A stretch of DNA of 64,000 bases from assembly GCF_025024155.1 (NCBI RefSeq), contig NW_026251747.1:248001-312000 (forward strand). The letters run 5' to 3'. The notes beneath the pieces were generated by a model. The model saw nothing but the letters and a program-made list of their open reading frames with translations, was not told where the DNA came from and did not search any database. The stretch is from Gamsiella multidivaricata (Eukaryota > Mortierellomycota > Mortierellomycetes > Mortierellales > Mortierellaceae). The position numbers were made by a program, and so were the translations under genes. Of the stretch, positions 1 through 10,828 are shown one piece after another. The number at the start of each line of letters is the position of its first letter. The first letter of the stretch is position 1.

Positions 1-2007
1 CAAAGGGCTGGATTTGCTGGCGTCTATGCTGGTGCGAGTCATCGTACGCAGACGGTTGGCAGCAGCGACGGCACGAACAGTTTTCTTGAACATTCTCCTA
101 AAAAAAAAAAAAACGATAAGCGGGTGTTTTCTATACTACCGTTGAAAGGAACCCGCAGGCTGACGCCCTAGGGCGTCGAACTTAGTGAGTACAGAGAGTG
201 AAAACATACTTTGCGTTGAATCCCTCCTTGACGTTGTCCAAGAGATCCACATCGGTTCCGGTCTCAGTTGTGATCCATTTGTGCCGAAGTGCCTCCGTGG
301 CCGTCAGTCGCTTCTCGGGATGAGCGCGGAGCAAACATTTGATGAAGTCGCGCGCTATCAGGAAATTATAGGAACCGGGTATCAGCAAGGATGGTTTTCA
401 ATGGAAATCCAGTGAACTATGCCAAAAAAAAAAAAAAAAAAATCCCAGGCTGTACCTTCAATAGAGACATCCCTCCAGTAGCGCTCGTGGAAAACAACGT
501 TGCATCTTGCAATCTCGGCAACAAGTTGTTGATCATTCTCAGCTTGAAAAGGCGCATAGCCGCAAAGACTGAAATAGAACAAGAAGTCAAAGTAGTGTGT
601 TAATAGGCATGATCGTTTCCCTGATGATGAGCACTTGCTTGTGTCTTTAAGGGTGAACTTACAGAGTGTACGTGATAACACTGTGTTCAGGTTCCGGTAC
701 AGTTCCAAGAAGATAGTAAAAATAAGTGGTTAATCGACTGCCTTCCTGGATGGTACAGTCATCAGCGTGCCAGGCTCACACCAACATACCCAATGCTCCA
801 CATATCGACTGGCTTTCCATGACCCTTGCGAAGCAACACTTCAGGAGCAGCATATCTAAAAAATAGCGAGAAACAATCGGAACTTGATAAGTTTTCAGCT
901 AGGCTGTGCACGACTTGGTTATATCCATTGGATTATCAGTTAGGGAACATTACCCGTAGCTGCCGCACATGGTGGTTAAGACTTGATCTTCCGAGTCCAT
1001 GATCTTGGAAATGCTATTGAAGGAGAAGGAGCATATTAAACGCTGGACGTATGGAGATGCCTCCAAAATAGGTAGACAAATATCCCAGTTCAGAAGCCTA
1101 CCCAAAATCCACGATCATCAATTTGGAGTCGGGGGTGTTGTCCTCGTAAAGCAGATTTTCGGGCTTAAGATCTAGATGCATTAGCGTGCAGAAAATGGGG
1201 GGTGAGACAGCTATTCATGATGTACGGAATCAGATGGAGCAGAGCCGGTCATTGAGACTGAAGGTCCCGTACCTCTGTGGACGACATTCTTGCTGTGAAG
1301 ATACTCAATGGCCTCGATGACCTCCTTCATGATTGTGGCAGCATTATTCTCAGTAAAGCGGCCCTGCTCACAAATCCTGTCGAACAACTCGCCGCCAGTG
1401 GCACTGCAAAACACACGCGTTAAAAACACATCCTTCTTAAGAGATCCATGAGCAACATGGCTACAATGAATCGAAAGACTCGCTTACAGGTCGAATACCA
1501 AGTAGTACTTGTCACGGCTTTCAAACCTGCGAAAGAGAAGCAGATTGAGCGGAAAAACGGGCATTTTGATTAATACTACTAGTGCAGCAATTGAGCGCTA
1601 GTGCAACAGCCAACAACAGGCAGGCACCTCCGCTAAAAAAAGACATACCAGTCTAAGAAGTTAACGATGTTGGGATGACTCAGGTTCTTGAGGACACTAA
1701 TCTCTTTCTCGACCATGTCCTCATGACCCTTTACGGTCTTCTTGAGGATAATCTTGACAGCCACGTCTTTTCCCAGGTCGAGAGCCTTTGCCTTCTTGAC
1801 TGTTCCATATGTTCCGGTGCCTTTTTTCAATTAGGTTGAGAAATGCGCTGGTTAGAAGCGTGCTGTATTGTCGGGTGAAGGATAGCATTCCTCGCTGCGT
1901 GTAACGAAGTTGGGTGAGATGGCATTACCAAGATCGCGTCCGAATTCATAGTGCTTTTTGCGCTCGTAGGTGGGAGGCTGAAGATGAAGGATGCTGGAGA
2001 TGTTCAT
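1..2007 (-). CDS. Ca2+/calmodulin-dependent protein kinase (CaMK family), 3' end outside the window
   Basis: Serine/threonine kinase, expected to phosphorylate targets when Ca2+/calmodulin releases its autoinhibitory tail. I join eleven exons: 2007-1929, 1820-1649, 1526-1488, 1403-1273, 1171-1102, 1013-954, 855-790, 680-663, 568-456, 354-210, 97-1. All junctions are GT-AG and in phase, giving 330 codons up to the edge. Visible motifs are the glycine loop GTGTYGTV, VAVK lysine, HRDLKPEN, DFG, YAAPEV and WSIGVITYTLLCGY. The last exon begins the basic segment expected for the autoinhibitory/CaM-binding helix (FNAKRMFKKTVRA). The start at 2007 gives a short leader ending YEFGRDLG before the glycine loop. 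One exon is only 18 nt. Family assignment is firm; the exact paralog is not determined. Confidence 0.93.
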
Positions 2008-3227
2008 ACTGCGAATGTAGGATTGAGAGAGCTATTGAAATGGCGAAGGTGGGCGAGGTGTGATAAAGAGAGGCAAGAGGCGAGGCCAATTGTACACGGT
2101 AAAGCTTTTCGTGCGCCCTTTGGTGCTCCGATGGCCTTTCACCGCGCCTCACTCAAATCCCTGACCCCGCGGACAAAAATCAAAGCACAGCTGTGTAGCA
2201 AAGTCCATAAGACAAGAGGGCACCACACCCAACAGGCTTCACGCCCTACAGGCTCCACACGAACGATTCCTGGTTCTCTCTCTCTCTTCTCTCTCTTCTC
2301 TCTCTTCTGGATAATTCTTCCGCCTACATTTTCTATTTGATTGAAGGTAAGGCGTGGCTGCCATAGTAAGTGCGATAAACCTTAATCAATATAGAAGTGT
2401 GACATTTCTAATAACGCACACTAATCTCCGTTCGCTTTCGATGACAGTGACCTTGGCAAGTTGAATATGCCTGCTCGTAGGCAGCTGTGGGTCATCCAGT
2501 CAAAATACTCAGTATTTATGGATACTTGCAATGATATGCAGTTGTCATCACTGTCATGGGTTTGATCGCTAGCTCCGATGTTGCTGTCTCCTTGACACAG
2601 TCTCTTCAAGATCATTTTAGTACACTAAAAAATGAAGTGGGCGATGCACGCACTAACTTACTTGACACCAATTGGCGTAATCAGGCTGCGTATGCAAGTG
2701 ATACTAATAAGAGCTGGTAAAGAGTAGTAGACGCATACTTTTGTTATTCACTTCCGAGGCACGGCTCTAAGGGGTGCATTCAGTCGATACATAGAGTCTG
2801 GAGGAGCGCCGTGACCATGCGCCAGGAACCGTAATGGCCGTGGTCATTTGTTTGAATCGGAGAGGGAGGGGCTACACTCTTGTCCAAACCCTGGAAAGCA
2901 AGTTGTTTGTCTAGCCTCTGTCATCCTGCTTTCTAAGCCTATACCCAAGGTACGTGCACATTCCTTTGGCTTCACATTGCCCTCTCACTCCTTTTCGATT
3001 GCATTTGCCTCCCTGATGCCATTCTTTTCTCTCCCTACTGCTTTTATTCCCAGCTTTGACTTCTTTCCTGTCTCTTTTTCCCTATCTCACTACCTTCCTG
3101 GCCTTTCCTTTAAAAGCAACACACAGTGAGATAGAGAGGAAAACGCCGATAGACTTAGCCAGCCAGTCAGTCAGTCAGTCAGTCAGTTAGTCAGTTAGAG
3201 AATCCTTAGTGGCATCAGGTCAGCGAT
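2008..3227. other. Intergenic region between divergent kinase and TLC-like genes
   Basis: No gene is supported. The stretch separates two divergently transcribed genes, so it should hold both promoters. It contains a pyrimidine-rich CTCTCTTCT-type repeat near 2276-2310 and a long pyrimidine tract near 2985-3110, just before the downstream start. Both are common in fungal promoters and 5' UTRs. Confidence 0.5.
3163..3198. repeat. AGTC/CAGT tetranucleotide microsatellite in the 5' leader
   Basis: Tandem CAGT units, the last ones varied to TAGT, lie about 30 bp upstream of the ATG at 3228. This is probably transcribed 5' UTR. Slippage-prone length variation is expected. Confidence 0.85.
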
Positions 3228-4691
3228 ATGGAAACTGGATCACACACAACCCCATCAGGAACCGTACTGGGAACCCTCAAGTCGATAGCCGAACTGGTAT
3301 CTGCAGACGGCCACCAGCTAGCCTCATTCCCAACAGCAAATCTCAAGGACGCGACCCACTACGGCTACTTTCTTGGAGTTGAGAAGACACCCCAGAATCT
3401 ACTCTTTGGAAACACCATCATCATCTCGTTTCTACTCCAGCCTGTCATCTTCTATACGGTTTGGTTCTTGCGCTCGTCCCTAACCAAGAACCGGAAGGGC
3501 CTGGCATGGGTCCTGACGTTCTTCTGCGCCACTGTCCTCTTCGTAACGACCTTATTCGAATTCGGATACTTGCGGACAACCCTGTGGTCACTTCTCGGCT
3601 GGGAGCAGCAGGGATCAGATGCGGCAACAACGACAGTATTTACACACTGGGTACCAACCTTCCATGAATGGGTGTTCCAACTCGGCACCAGCACCAATGG
3701 CAGTTCGTCCTCAACAAGTACTGTCACCTTCTCTACCCTACCTTTGTATCTTACAGACTTGGAATCTGCTAGGCACTTGCTGCTCAGCCCACAGTTGTAC
3801 AAGGACCTTGCAGGCGAGTACCTCCGTTGGTTTATTACCCTGCCTATCTTCTCGCTCTCTCCACTGAAGCCTACGCATGTGTATTCCGTGACAGCGCCTT
3901 ATTACTTGGGAGGCGGGGGGCGGCTGCTTTTCTCGCTCGAGAACTTTCCTCGTGAGTCATGGTTCTCGTCGGTGATGTGTGGGTACTTTACTGGATATTG
4001 CGCGGGCGACCTTCTACTGGGCCAGATCCACTACAGGGAACATGTCGGTCTGACCTCCGGCTGGGTTCATCATATCCTTTACAGTTGGCTGACCTACCAG
4101 TGCGCCAAGCACAATCTACTCTCGGAATTCTTGATTGCTGGAGGTCCATTGGAATGTAAGTCTTTTGATATTTTTGTCATATTGAAATGAAAGAGTTTTC
4201 GACTGGACGCGAAAACTCATCACTCCTTGGTTTCCTGTATAGTGCCGACTATGTTCCTGGCCGCAGGATTCATATTCCCCTATCTGCGCGAGGATTTCTG
4301 GTTTCCAACATCATTCTTGTTGGTTCGGATCTTCTACGTCGCGTTCATGTGGCACGAGGTCCATTTCAATTTCCCCACACCCACCGGAGGATCGGGCATC
4401 TATTTTGCTGCATTGATGCTGCATGTCAATTGGCTCTCAAGGTACATCCAGGGCTGGAAGCGCCGCATGAGCAGAGCACGTAGGGCAAAAGAGGAAATGG
4501 CGGCGGAAGCTTTGAAGCAAAAGCAGATAGGATTGCAGAGCGCGACAAGTGGAAAGGTGAATGGAAGCAGGCTTGGGAATAGAGACCCCATTGAGGCTGT
4601 GAATTCTGCAGAATCGATCGATACTGCGACTTTGGTTACAACTTCCAGAAGTAAGAGGACTTTTCAACTACGCGTCAAGCAGGGTGACTAA
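3228..4691 (+). CDS. Multi-pass membrane protein, TLC-domain (TRAM/LAG1/CLN8) like
   Basis: Two exons, 3228-4155 and 4243-4691, with an 87 nt GT-AG intron that splits a Leu codon; 458 residues. The protein has about seven hydrophobic segments. The first (IIISFLLQPVIFYTVWFL) is near residue 65, followed by others up to about residue 385. The central part carries GYFTGYCAGDLLLGQIHY and VHHILYSWLTYQCAKHN, then FWFPTSFLLVRIFYV and a lysine-rich cytosolic tail. The order (Gly-Tyr-Phe/Asp helix, conserved His pair, Arg-Ile-Phe-Tyr helix) fits the TLC fold found in ER lipid-sensing or lipid-synthesis proteins. It lacks the homeodomain and the classic HHxxT signature of ceramide synthases, so a TLCD-type protein is more likely. 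Substrate unknown. Confidence 0.8.
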
Positions 4692-7030
4692 TACCTTTTA
4701 AACTAGCTTTTTTGTTTGGGCACTTTTCTATCGTCGCCACATTGCTATATGTCAGGTGTCCTGTTGAAGGATGTATACATTGGTAATAAACCTTTACAAG
4801 ATGGGATATCGTCTTCTCCTGTGCATGGTCTACCGCCATATGCGCACGTAATCGCTATTCTCGCTCAGTGTCCTCCTCCAACCTTGTAACCATGACTAGG
4901 ATATGGCTATCTTCAACTGCTTCTCGATTCTGCCATACCATCGAGTTATATAAATATAAAAAAAAGCCAACCTCTCTCGATCGCCTAATGCGAAAGACGG
5001 CGGACCAAATGATGCACTTCAGCACCAGAAAGCAGCAGGCTTAACTCAGGTTTGGCTCATGACAATACTGACAAGATTATGCACAGGCCATGTTTAAACT
5101 ACAAAATAAAGCAACTATTCTATGGACTGCCAGAATGTGATGTGGTTCTCATGATGCTCTCAACATCTCCCCCTCCCCTCTCTCCCCTTTTTTTGTTCCT
5201 TTTTGCCTCGGCAAGTAATAACTGCGAATGCTTTTCTTTATTCCGCCTTCCCGATCGCGGTTCACCAAGAACAATTCACTTGCCGAGCGGAAAAAAAGAG
5301 AATAGCAAATAGTGCGAAACACAACCCTGTGAAACGCATCTCTGCAAAATGCGTTCCTCCTCTCGACCAAGAACGCTAGAATCTAGTTCCGTTTTTTTTC
5401 CCGTGGACACTCTGTCTCTTGTCGTTTCAGACCGAAGCGGGATGCCAGCGTTGCACAATGATCGATGTTGTAACTGAGCATTACGGAGCCCCAACAAACA
5501 GATCGGAATGCTGCCAGGACATTTGCTGCTTCTGTTTTTGCTCAGATCGTGGCTGTTTTAGATTACATGCATCGAGAGCATATCGCGACCCCTACTCTTT
5601 CTGCCTGCCATCCTTTGTAGCATGGACTTATCCTGTCTTGCGCCATCGCTCGGGGCGCCCTAGGTGCCAAGAGACGAGAAAAGATATAATGCGCGAGAAA
5701 CAGCTTTGAGGAAACTGTAGACTAGTGACAGAAAAATTCCTGAATTTGAAGGAGCTAGGGTAGGGGAAGGTATTAGGTAGGACTAGAGTTTACGCTTGTG
5801 TGTAACATCCCAGGCCTGTGCATCACCCGCAGAAGCATTATTGCGTCCCTTGTGCTTTAAAAACACTCAGGGGGGAGGACACGAGGGGAAGAGAAGGAAG
5901 ATGAGGAAAGGAAGAGATGGCAGGGAAGAGCATGCATAGCGTAGTTTCTATACGCGATTCATAGATTAATAAGGCAAGTGTGCGGTCCCTGAGGATGCGA
6001 GGGCGGTTGATGGGTTCTTCAGATGCAGGAAGCCCTTTGCTTGGTTTGGCAGCGCATTTTCAAAGGATGGCCTTCTTTTTTTTTGAGTCAATAGTTGCGA
6101 GTACAAGACGAATCACAGAAAGTGTGAATTTCCTAAATTCGTGAATTAGGCGAGTGAGCGAGTAAGCGAGTATGGGGCAACCGACTTGTGGAGCTAGTGT
6201 AACATGGGGTCTGTGTCCAGCCAAAGTTGATACAATAACGGGAGGAGAATAAACGCAGTACTAAAAAAGAAGGCCATCGCTACCTGCAGCAACAGCAGTA
6301 TCCAAGAGAATCGAGGCTGCAGAAATGAGTGGAAGTCAGAGAGAATGCGGTTGTGGACATCAATCTGGGATAATTCGACGAATCACAATAGTATGACCAA
6401 CAGAGCCCGAGGTATAGCAGCCGCTTAGCGTTACGGTGGAAACACATGAGTGAAACTGGAGAGAAATAGCGAGCAAAATATCCCCCCGCCCTCTTGTAAC
6501 AAAGGCAGGGCCGACAGGGGCAGGGAGCAGGCCAAATACAGAGCGCGTCTTTGAGGATCGCCAGTTCGACGTTGTATCTCATCATCTCCATAAGCATCAT
6601 GCGGCACGTTAGGAGATCTATACCGAAGCCTGCAGAGGACCCTACTACCCGCATTCAGTATATAATGGACTAGAAAAGATTGAGATCCATGGTTCAACTT
6701 CTCTTCTTTCCTTATTTCTTTCGAAGAGATCTCTGTCAGTCCCCTTCCCCCCTCCCCTCTTTCATCCTCTTCCCTTGCCTCGCCTTACGATCCAAACCAA
6801 CCCTACCCACTAGCCCTGTCATTTGAGATCCCACAGCCGTACCGATTCCTGCTTTCTGATTTTAATACACAGGGGCTTTTTCTCTCCTGCAGTTGTCGCA
6901 AGTTCCAGTTACTTTAATTCTCGCGTCCACATTTCGATATCCGTGTCTCCGCCGCTCTCAAGACCCAGCACCATCAACGCCAACTTTATTGTCGCTACGC
7001 CCAATCACAAACACGCTCCGTCCATTGACA
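4692..7030. other. 2.3 kb without a supported gene
   Basis: It holds the 3' flank of the TLC-like gene and the promoter side of the epimerase-like gene. Short open frames, such as a Cys-rich one at 5419-5709 and one at 6280-6654 on the minus strand, lack splice structure or recognisable motifs. A strong pyrimidine-rich stretch (6715-6830) precedes the downstream gene and probably belongs to its promoter or leader. Confidence 0.5.
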
Positions 7031-9911
7031 ATGGCACCGCAGCCCACTGTCCTAGTCCTCGGAGGAGTTGGCTTCATCGGCCGAAACTTTGTCGCACATC
7101 TTGTCGAGAACGGTCTTGCGGCGGAAATCCGTGTCATTGACAAGGCCCTCCCTCAAACTGCGTACCTCAACAAGCGCTTCCAGGCTGCATTTAAGGAAGT
7201 AGAATTCATGCAGAACGATCTCTCGAGCACAAGTAAGGGGGAATGGTGCCTTTCTCTGTCTTTGTATTGATTTTTATTGTTGTTATGGATGGGAGTTTAT
7301 TAGCTGAAGAGACGAGGGGAGAAGAAAGAGGGGTGTGCTTTCTGATTGCATGGCAATAATGCATGTGGGATTAGATTAGATGTGCACTAACGCGTAGTGT
7401 TCGATTAATTGGTATTGATTTAGTCCCTCCCGAAAAGTTTGAAAAGATCTACACGCGATCCGATGGATCCTCGTTCGACTACGTGATCAACTTCGCAGCC
7501 GAGACCAAATTTTCGCAGCATGCGGACGTAAGTAGAAGAGAATGGAGAGACTTCGCAAAGCAGTGAATGGTCAATTGCAACTACCTGAAGGAGAGGGGGG
7601 CTGGGAGGATTCTCGATTAATGAAAAAATCAAAGGAAGAAAGCGACAACTTTCCTCCTCCTCCCCCTCACTCCCCCTACTTGTTGCGTTGTATGCAGCTG
7701 GAGACAAGATCTTAACAAAGTTATTGGATGGGAAATGGCAGGGGAGAGAATACCGGGAAGGATACATCAATGAAGAAGGGACTATGGGCATTTTTTAAAA
7801 GGGGGTAGATCCAGAACACTTCTTTTTATGCCCACGGCTCTTTTTTTTTTTTTTTTTTTTGTACGCATGCTGGACATGACGATGATGTTGCTCGATCCAT
7901 GACTGGGCTCCATCGATCAGCATAGATCGTACTGGCTGCAATAGGAGGTCGCACTGCTAAATCGCAATTGGGATGTTCAGACTGTCTGCTTTGTTGAGGC
8001 ACAAATGTTACATGCTCGATACACCATGGACCATTGCCCACGCATGACTAAAAATGAGGATCACACTAATGAGGGAGGAAGGGTGGACATGGTCGCAATA
8101 CAGTTTTTGTTTGTTTTTGTTTTACAGATGGTGCATCGAACACCTTGTGCCCCCTATTCCTTCCCCAAAATGTCTGCTTCTTTATTCCATCTGGACTCGA
8201 TACGTTAATTTTTCCCAGGGCATCATGGTCATCCCCATTCCAGAGCGGTCCTTGATCTTCAAATCCTTTCGCGCTGTGTCAACGACCTCCCCCGAGGCTC
8301 TGCCCTTTTCTCACTCCGCCATTTAATAATATAAAAAAAAATAGGCCCCTAATCATAATTTCTTGATATGGACTTGTCCTTGACACTGTGCCCCTGAATC
8401 TCCCTCGTTATTTCCTAATCAACTAACCGTTCCCTACTTCGTCTTCCTATAGATCTATGAAGATCGAATCTACAAGTTGTCCCTCAACTGCGCAGAGGAG
8501 GCTGTCAAGAGGAAGGTCAAAGTCTTTGTGCAGTTGTCTACGGGAGACATCTACGAGAGCAATGGGGTACGTCGTCAATTTGAGGAGAAAAAATCTGCAA
8601 AGTGCGAAATCCGTTGTCATGGTATACCTAAGCAAACCGCTCGATTGTCTCCATTCACAGACCGCAAGTAAAGAGGATTCAAAGACAAAGCCATGGAACG
8701 TTTTGGCTCAGTACAAGTTAAAGGTGGACAAGGCACTGCAGGATATGCCGGGGTAATATGCGCGGAAGGCTGCTACCGTAGAGCGGTGAGGTCGAAGTGA
8801 TCGAGATGTACTTGAAGCAGCGTCTCGCAAGGTCCTCATCTCCTTTTCTACCTCCTTTGTCTCCTCCCCATTGCGACATTAGATTGAATTTGGTGATCCT
8901 GCGCCCTGCGGTCGTCTATGGTATTGGAGCGATGGGAGGCCTCAGTAAGTTGTCCGATCTTATAACAAGAATGTGCACGGTTCTCGATGCCACCCCTTTT
9001 ATCGAAGCATCACCGTGCATGCAGGACATGCAGTCTAATCATTGGCACTAAAGAAACACTCAACCACAAACCATACCACGTCTTGGACGCTAACCTTTGG
9101 GCACTACTTCTTGACGCATCCCCCCCTTGCTGGATTAGCACCGCGTTTGATCTGCGGCCGCGTGTATCAGCACACGAAAGAGAAGATGGAATTCTTGTGG
9201 ACAGAGGACCTGAGGCTCAACACCGTGCACGTTGAGGACGTCATACGCGCAGTTTGGCACACCGCTAACTGGTATGTGAGCTCGGATAACCCCAACCATG
9301 GCGCACCCGTCATCTTCAACCTCGCCGACGAGAACGACACGAGTAAGTGGTTCAAGTTCATTCCTTGTTAGAATTTTCCTTTAAGGAGCGCGTCCTATCT
9401 GGTCATCAAACAACTTACACGCTTGATTCACATATAGATCAAGAGGCAATCAATACACACATAAGGTCCATCTTTGGTATCGAAACTGGATTCAAGGGAG
9501 CTGTCTTTTCGAGCGTCGCCTCTACGGTAAGGGTTTTTATTGATTGTTTTCTCACTGTCCATCTCTCTCGCAGCTATCGTCTCCACATCAACTCACTCGC
9601 TCCCTGTCCTCATCCGAATATGCAATTCTCTCTCTTTCTCTCATTAGTATGACATGAAGGAGGTCACCGACGAGACGAATGATATGCACTTGCAGCCATG
9701 GTCCGATTTGCTTAAAGCCCATCAGATCAAGGCCTCTCCATTGACGCCGTATCTGGATCAAGAACTGCTTTGCAATAATGAACTCTCGCTCGACGGCACA
9801 AAGATCTGTACTACAACAGGATTCAAGTACGAGCATCCAAAGGTGACAACGGAGAGTCTTCGCGAAATCATCACGGATTTTCAGGAGATGGGTATCTGGC
9901 CAAAGGACTAG
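7031..9911 (+). CDS. NAD(P)-dependent epimerase/dehydratase-like protein (extended SDR)
   Basis: Eight exons: 7031-7232, 7424-7527, 8453-8566, 8661-8752, 8883-8944, 9139-9342, 9438-9526, 9648-9911. They give 376 residues, and every junction is GT-AG and phase-consistent. The N-terminus has the Rossmann nucleotide loop GGVGFIG (residues 11-17). An INFAAETKF segment, QLSTGDIYE and ILRPAVVYGIG follow the usual order of the extended SDR fold. The family active site YxxxK aligns with LAQYK (residues 155-159): the Lys is present but Leu occupies the Tyr position. This suggests altered chemistry or a structural/binding role. Intron 2 is 925 nt, much longer than its neighbours. Reaction and substrate cannot be named. 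Confidence 0.9.
7842..7860. repeat. Poly-T tract inside the long second intron
   Basis: A run of about 19-20 T lies within the 925 nt intron (7528-8452) of the epimerase-like gene. The rest of that intron has no recognisable element. Confidence 0.7.
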
Positions 9912-10189
9912 CGATTTTTTTTTCTTTGGGGCAAGGAGGCAGCAGACAGGAGACAGACTGGTATACTATAGTTATTGGATAGTGGACATGCCAAGGGGAA
10001 GGGGAAGACACGAAAAATAGGGTCGTAGGATACCACTTTCTCGGATAGAATTCATGAACGAAGAAAGGAACCAGGTCCAACCATAAATATGCGCATTTGA
10101 TGGGTTGATATGTTCTTGGGGCGTAGGGCAAATCTTGCTTTTCCAATCACAAAAAAAAAGGTTTGAACACACACACCAATTCTGAAGCT

Positions 10190-10536
10190 GCTGCTGCTGC
10201 ACAACCATCAGTCCCGGGTACTTGGGTGTGCTCGATTTCTCGTACTTGACATAGTTCAAGTAAAGTGCTTTCAAGTGCTGCAAGGCTCTCACATCGCGGA
10301 GTAACTCCATGGGCTGTAGTTGATAGGATCCTCCATATTATCCAGATCCGTACCCTGCACTAATGGATATAACATCAAGCTGAGCACTGATAGTCACTTG
10401 CAGCCCACGATTGAACGTCAAAGTTCCCTTTGTCGCAAAGATCGTGAGATTTCGGCATCCGACTAGAATCCGCAACAAAAATTCAGCTCCAGCGAATCCA
10501 GAGCTACAACGTGCACAGTGGTGCAAGAGCTGTTCG
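10190..10536 (-). pseudogene. 3' part of a decayed leucine-rich reading frame interrupted by the LINE
   Basis: Minus-strand frame open from the LINE target site down to a TAA at 10338-10340, and open again beyond it. After the stop it reads ELLRDVRALQHLKALYLN, which has LRR-like spacing. The same frame continues on the other side of the LINE (see 14898-15009). Coding-like composition and the shared frame suggest a former gene, possibly of the LRR or F-box/LRR kind. The in-frame stop shows it is decayed, unless an unrecognised intron removes that stop. I do not recognise the product. Confidence 0.5.
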
Positions 10537-10554
10537 CTAGCTTCGACACCTGCC
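10537..10554. repeat. Target-site duplication, 3' copy of the LINE (18 bp)
   Basis: CTAGCTTCGACACCTGCC directly abuts the poly-T (the poly-A tail on the minus strand). It recurs exactly at 14898-14915. Eighteen identical bases flanking a poly-A-tailed element are the mark of target-primed reverse transcription. Confidence 0.95.
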
Positions 10555-10828
10555 TTTTTTTTTTTTTTTTTTTTTTTTGATAACTAGAACCCACGAGGAT
10601 ATGTGGGATTTATTAGTGAGGGACTCTAGACTAGGGAACCCTATTGCTAGAGGCATAGTAAAGGGTGCTCAATATTCTAATAAACGGCTTTTGCCGCACC
10701 GCTGCTGGTCACTCGCAGCTCCAATCCCCTTCACAATCCCAGTCAGCATGAGTGGTAACTCGACCCCGCCTGGGGTCGGTGACTGAGCCCTGCTCCCTAC
10801 TTGGCCTGTTGTGCGCGAAGGTCATCCT

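Noticed and set aside
3452..3802. Antisense frame within the TLC-like gene
   Set aside because: Shadow of the strongly supported plus-strand exon.
5419..5709. Cys-rich small protein ORF on the plus strand
   Set aside because: No start context, splice structure or recognisable motif; lies in an interval with similar random frames on both strands.
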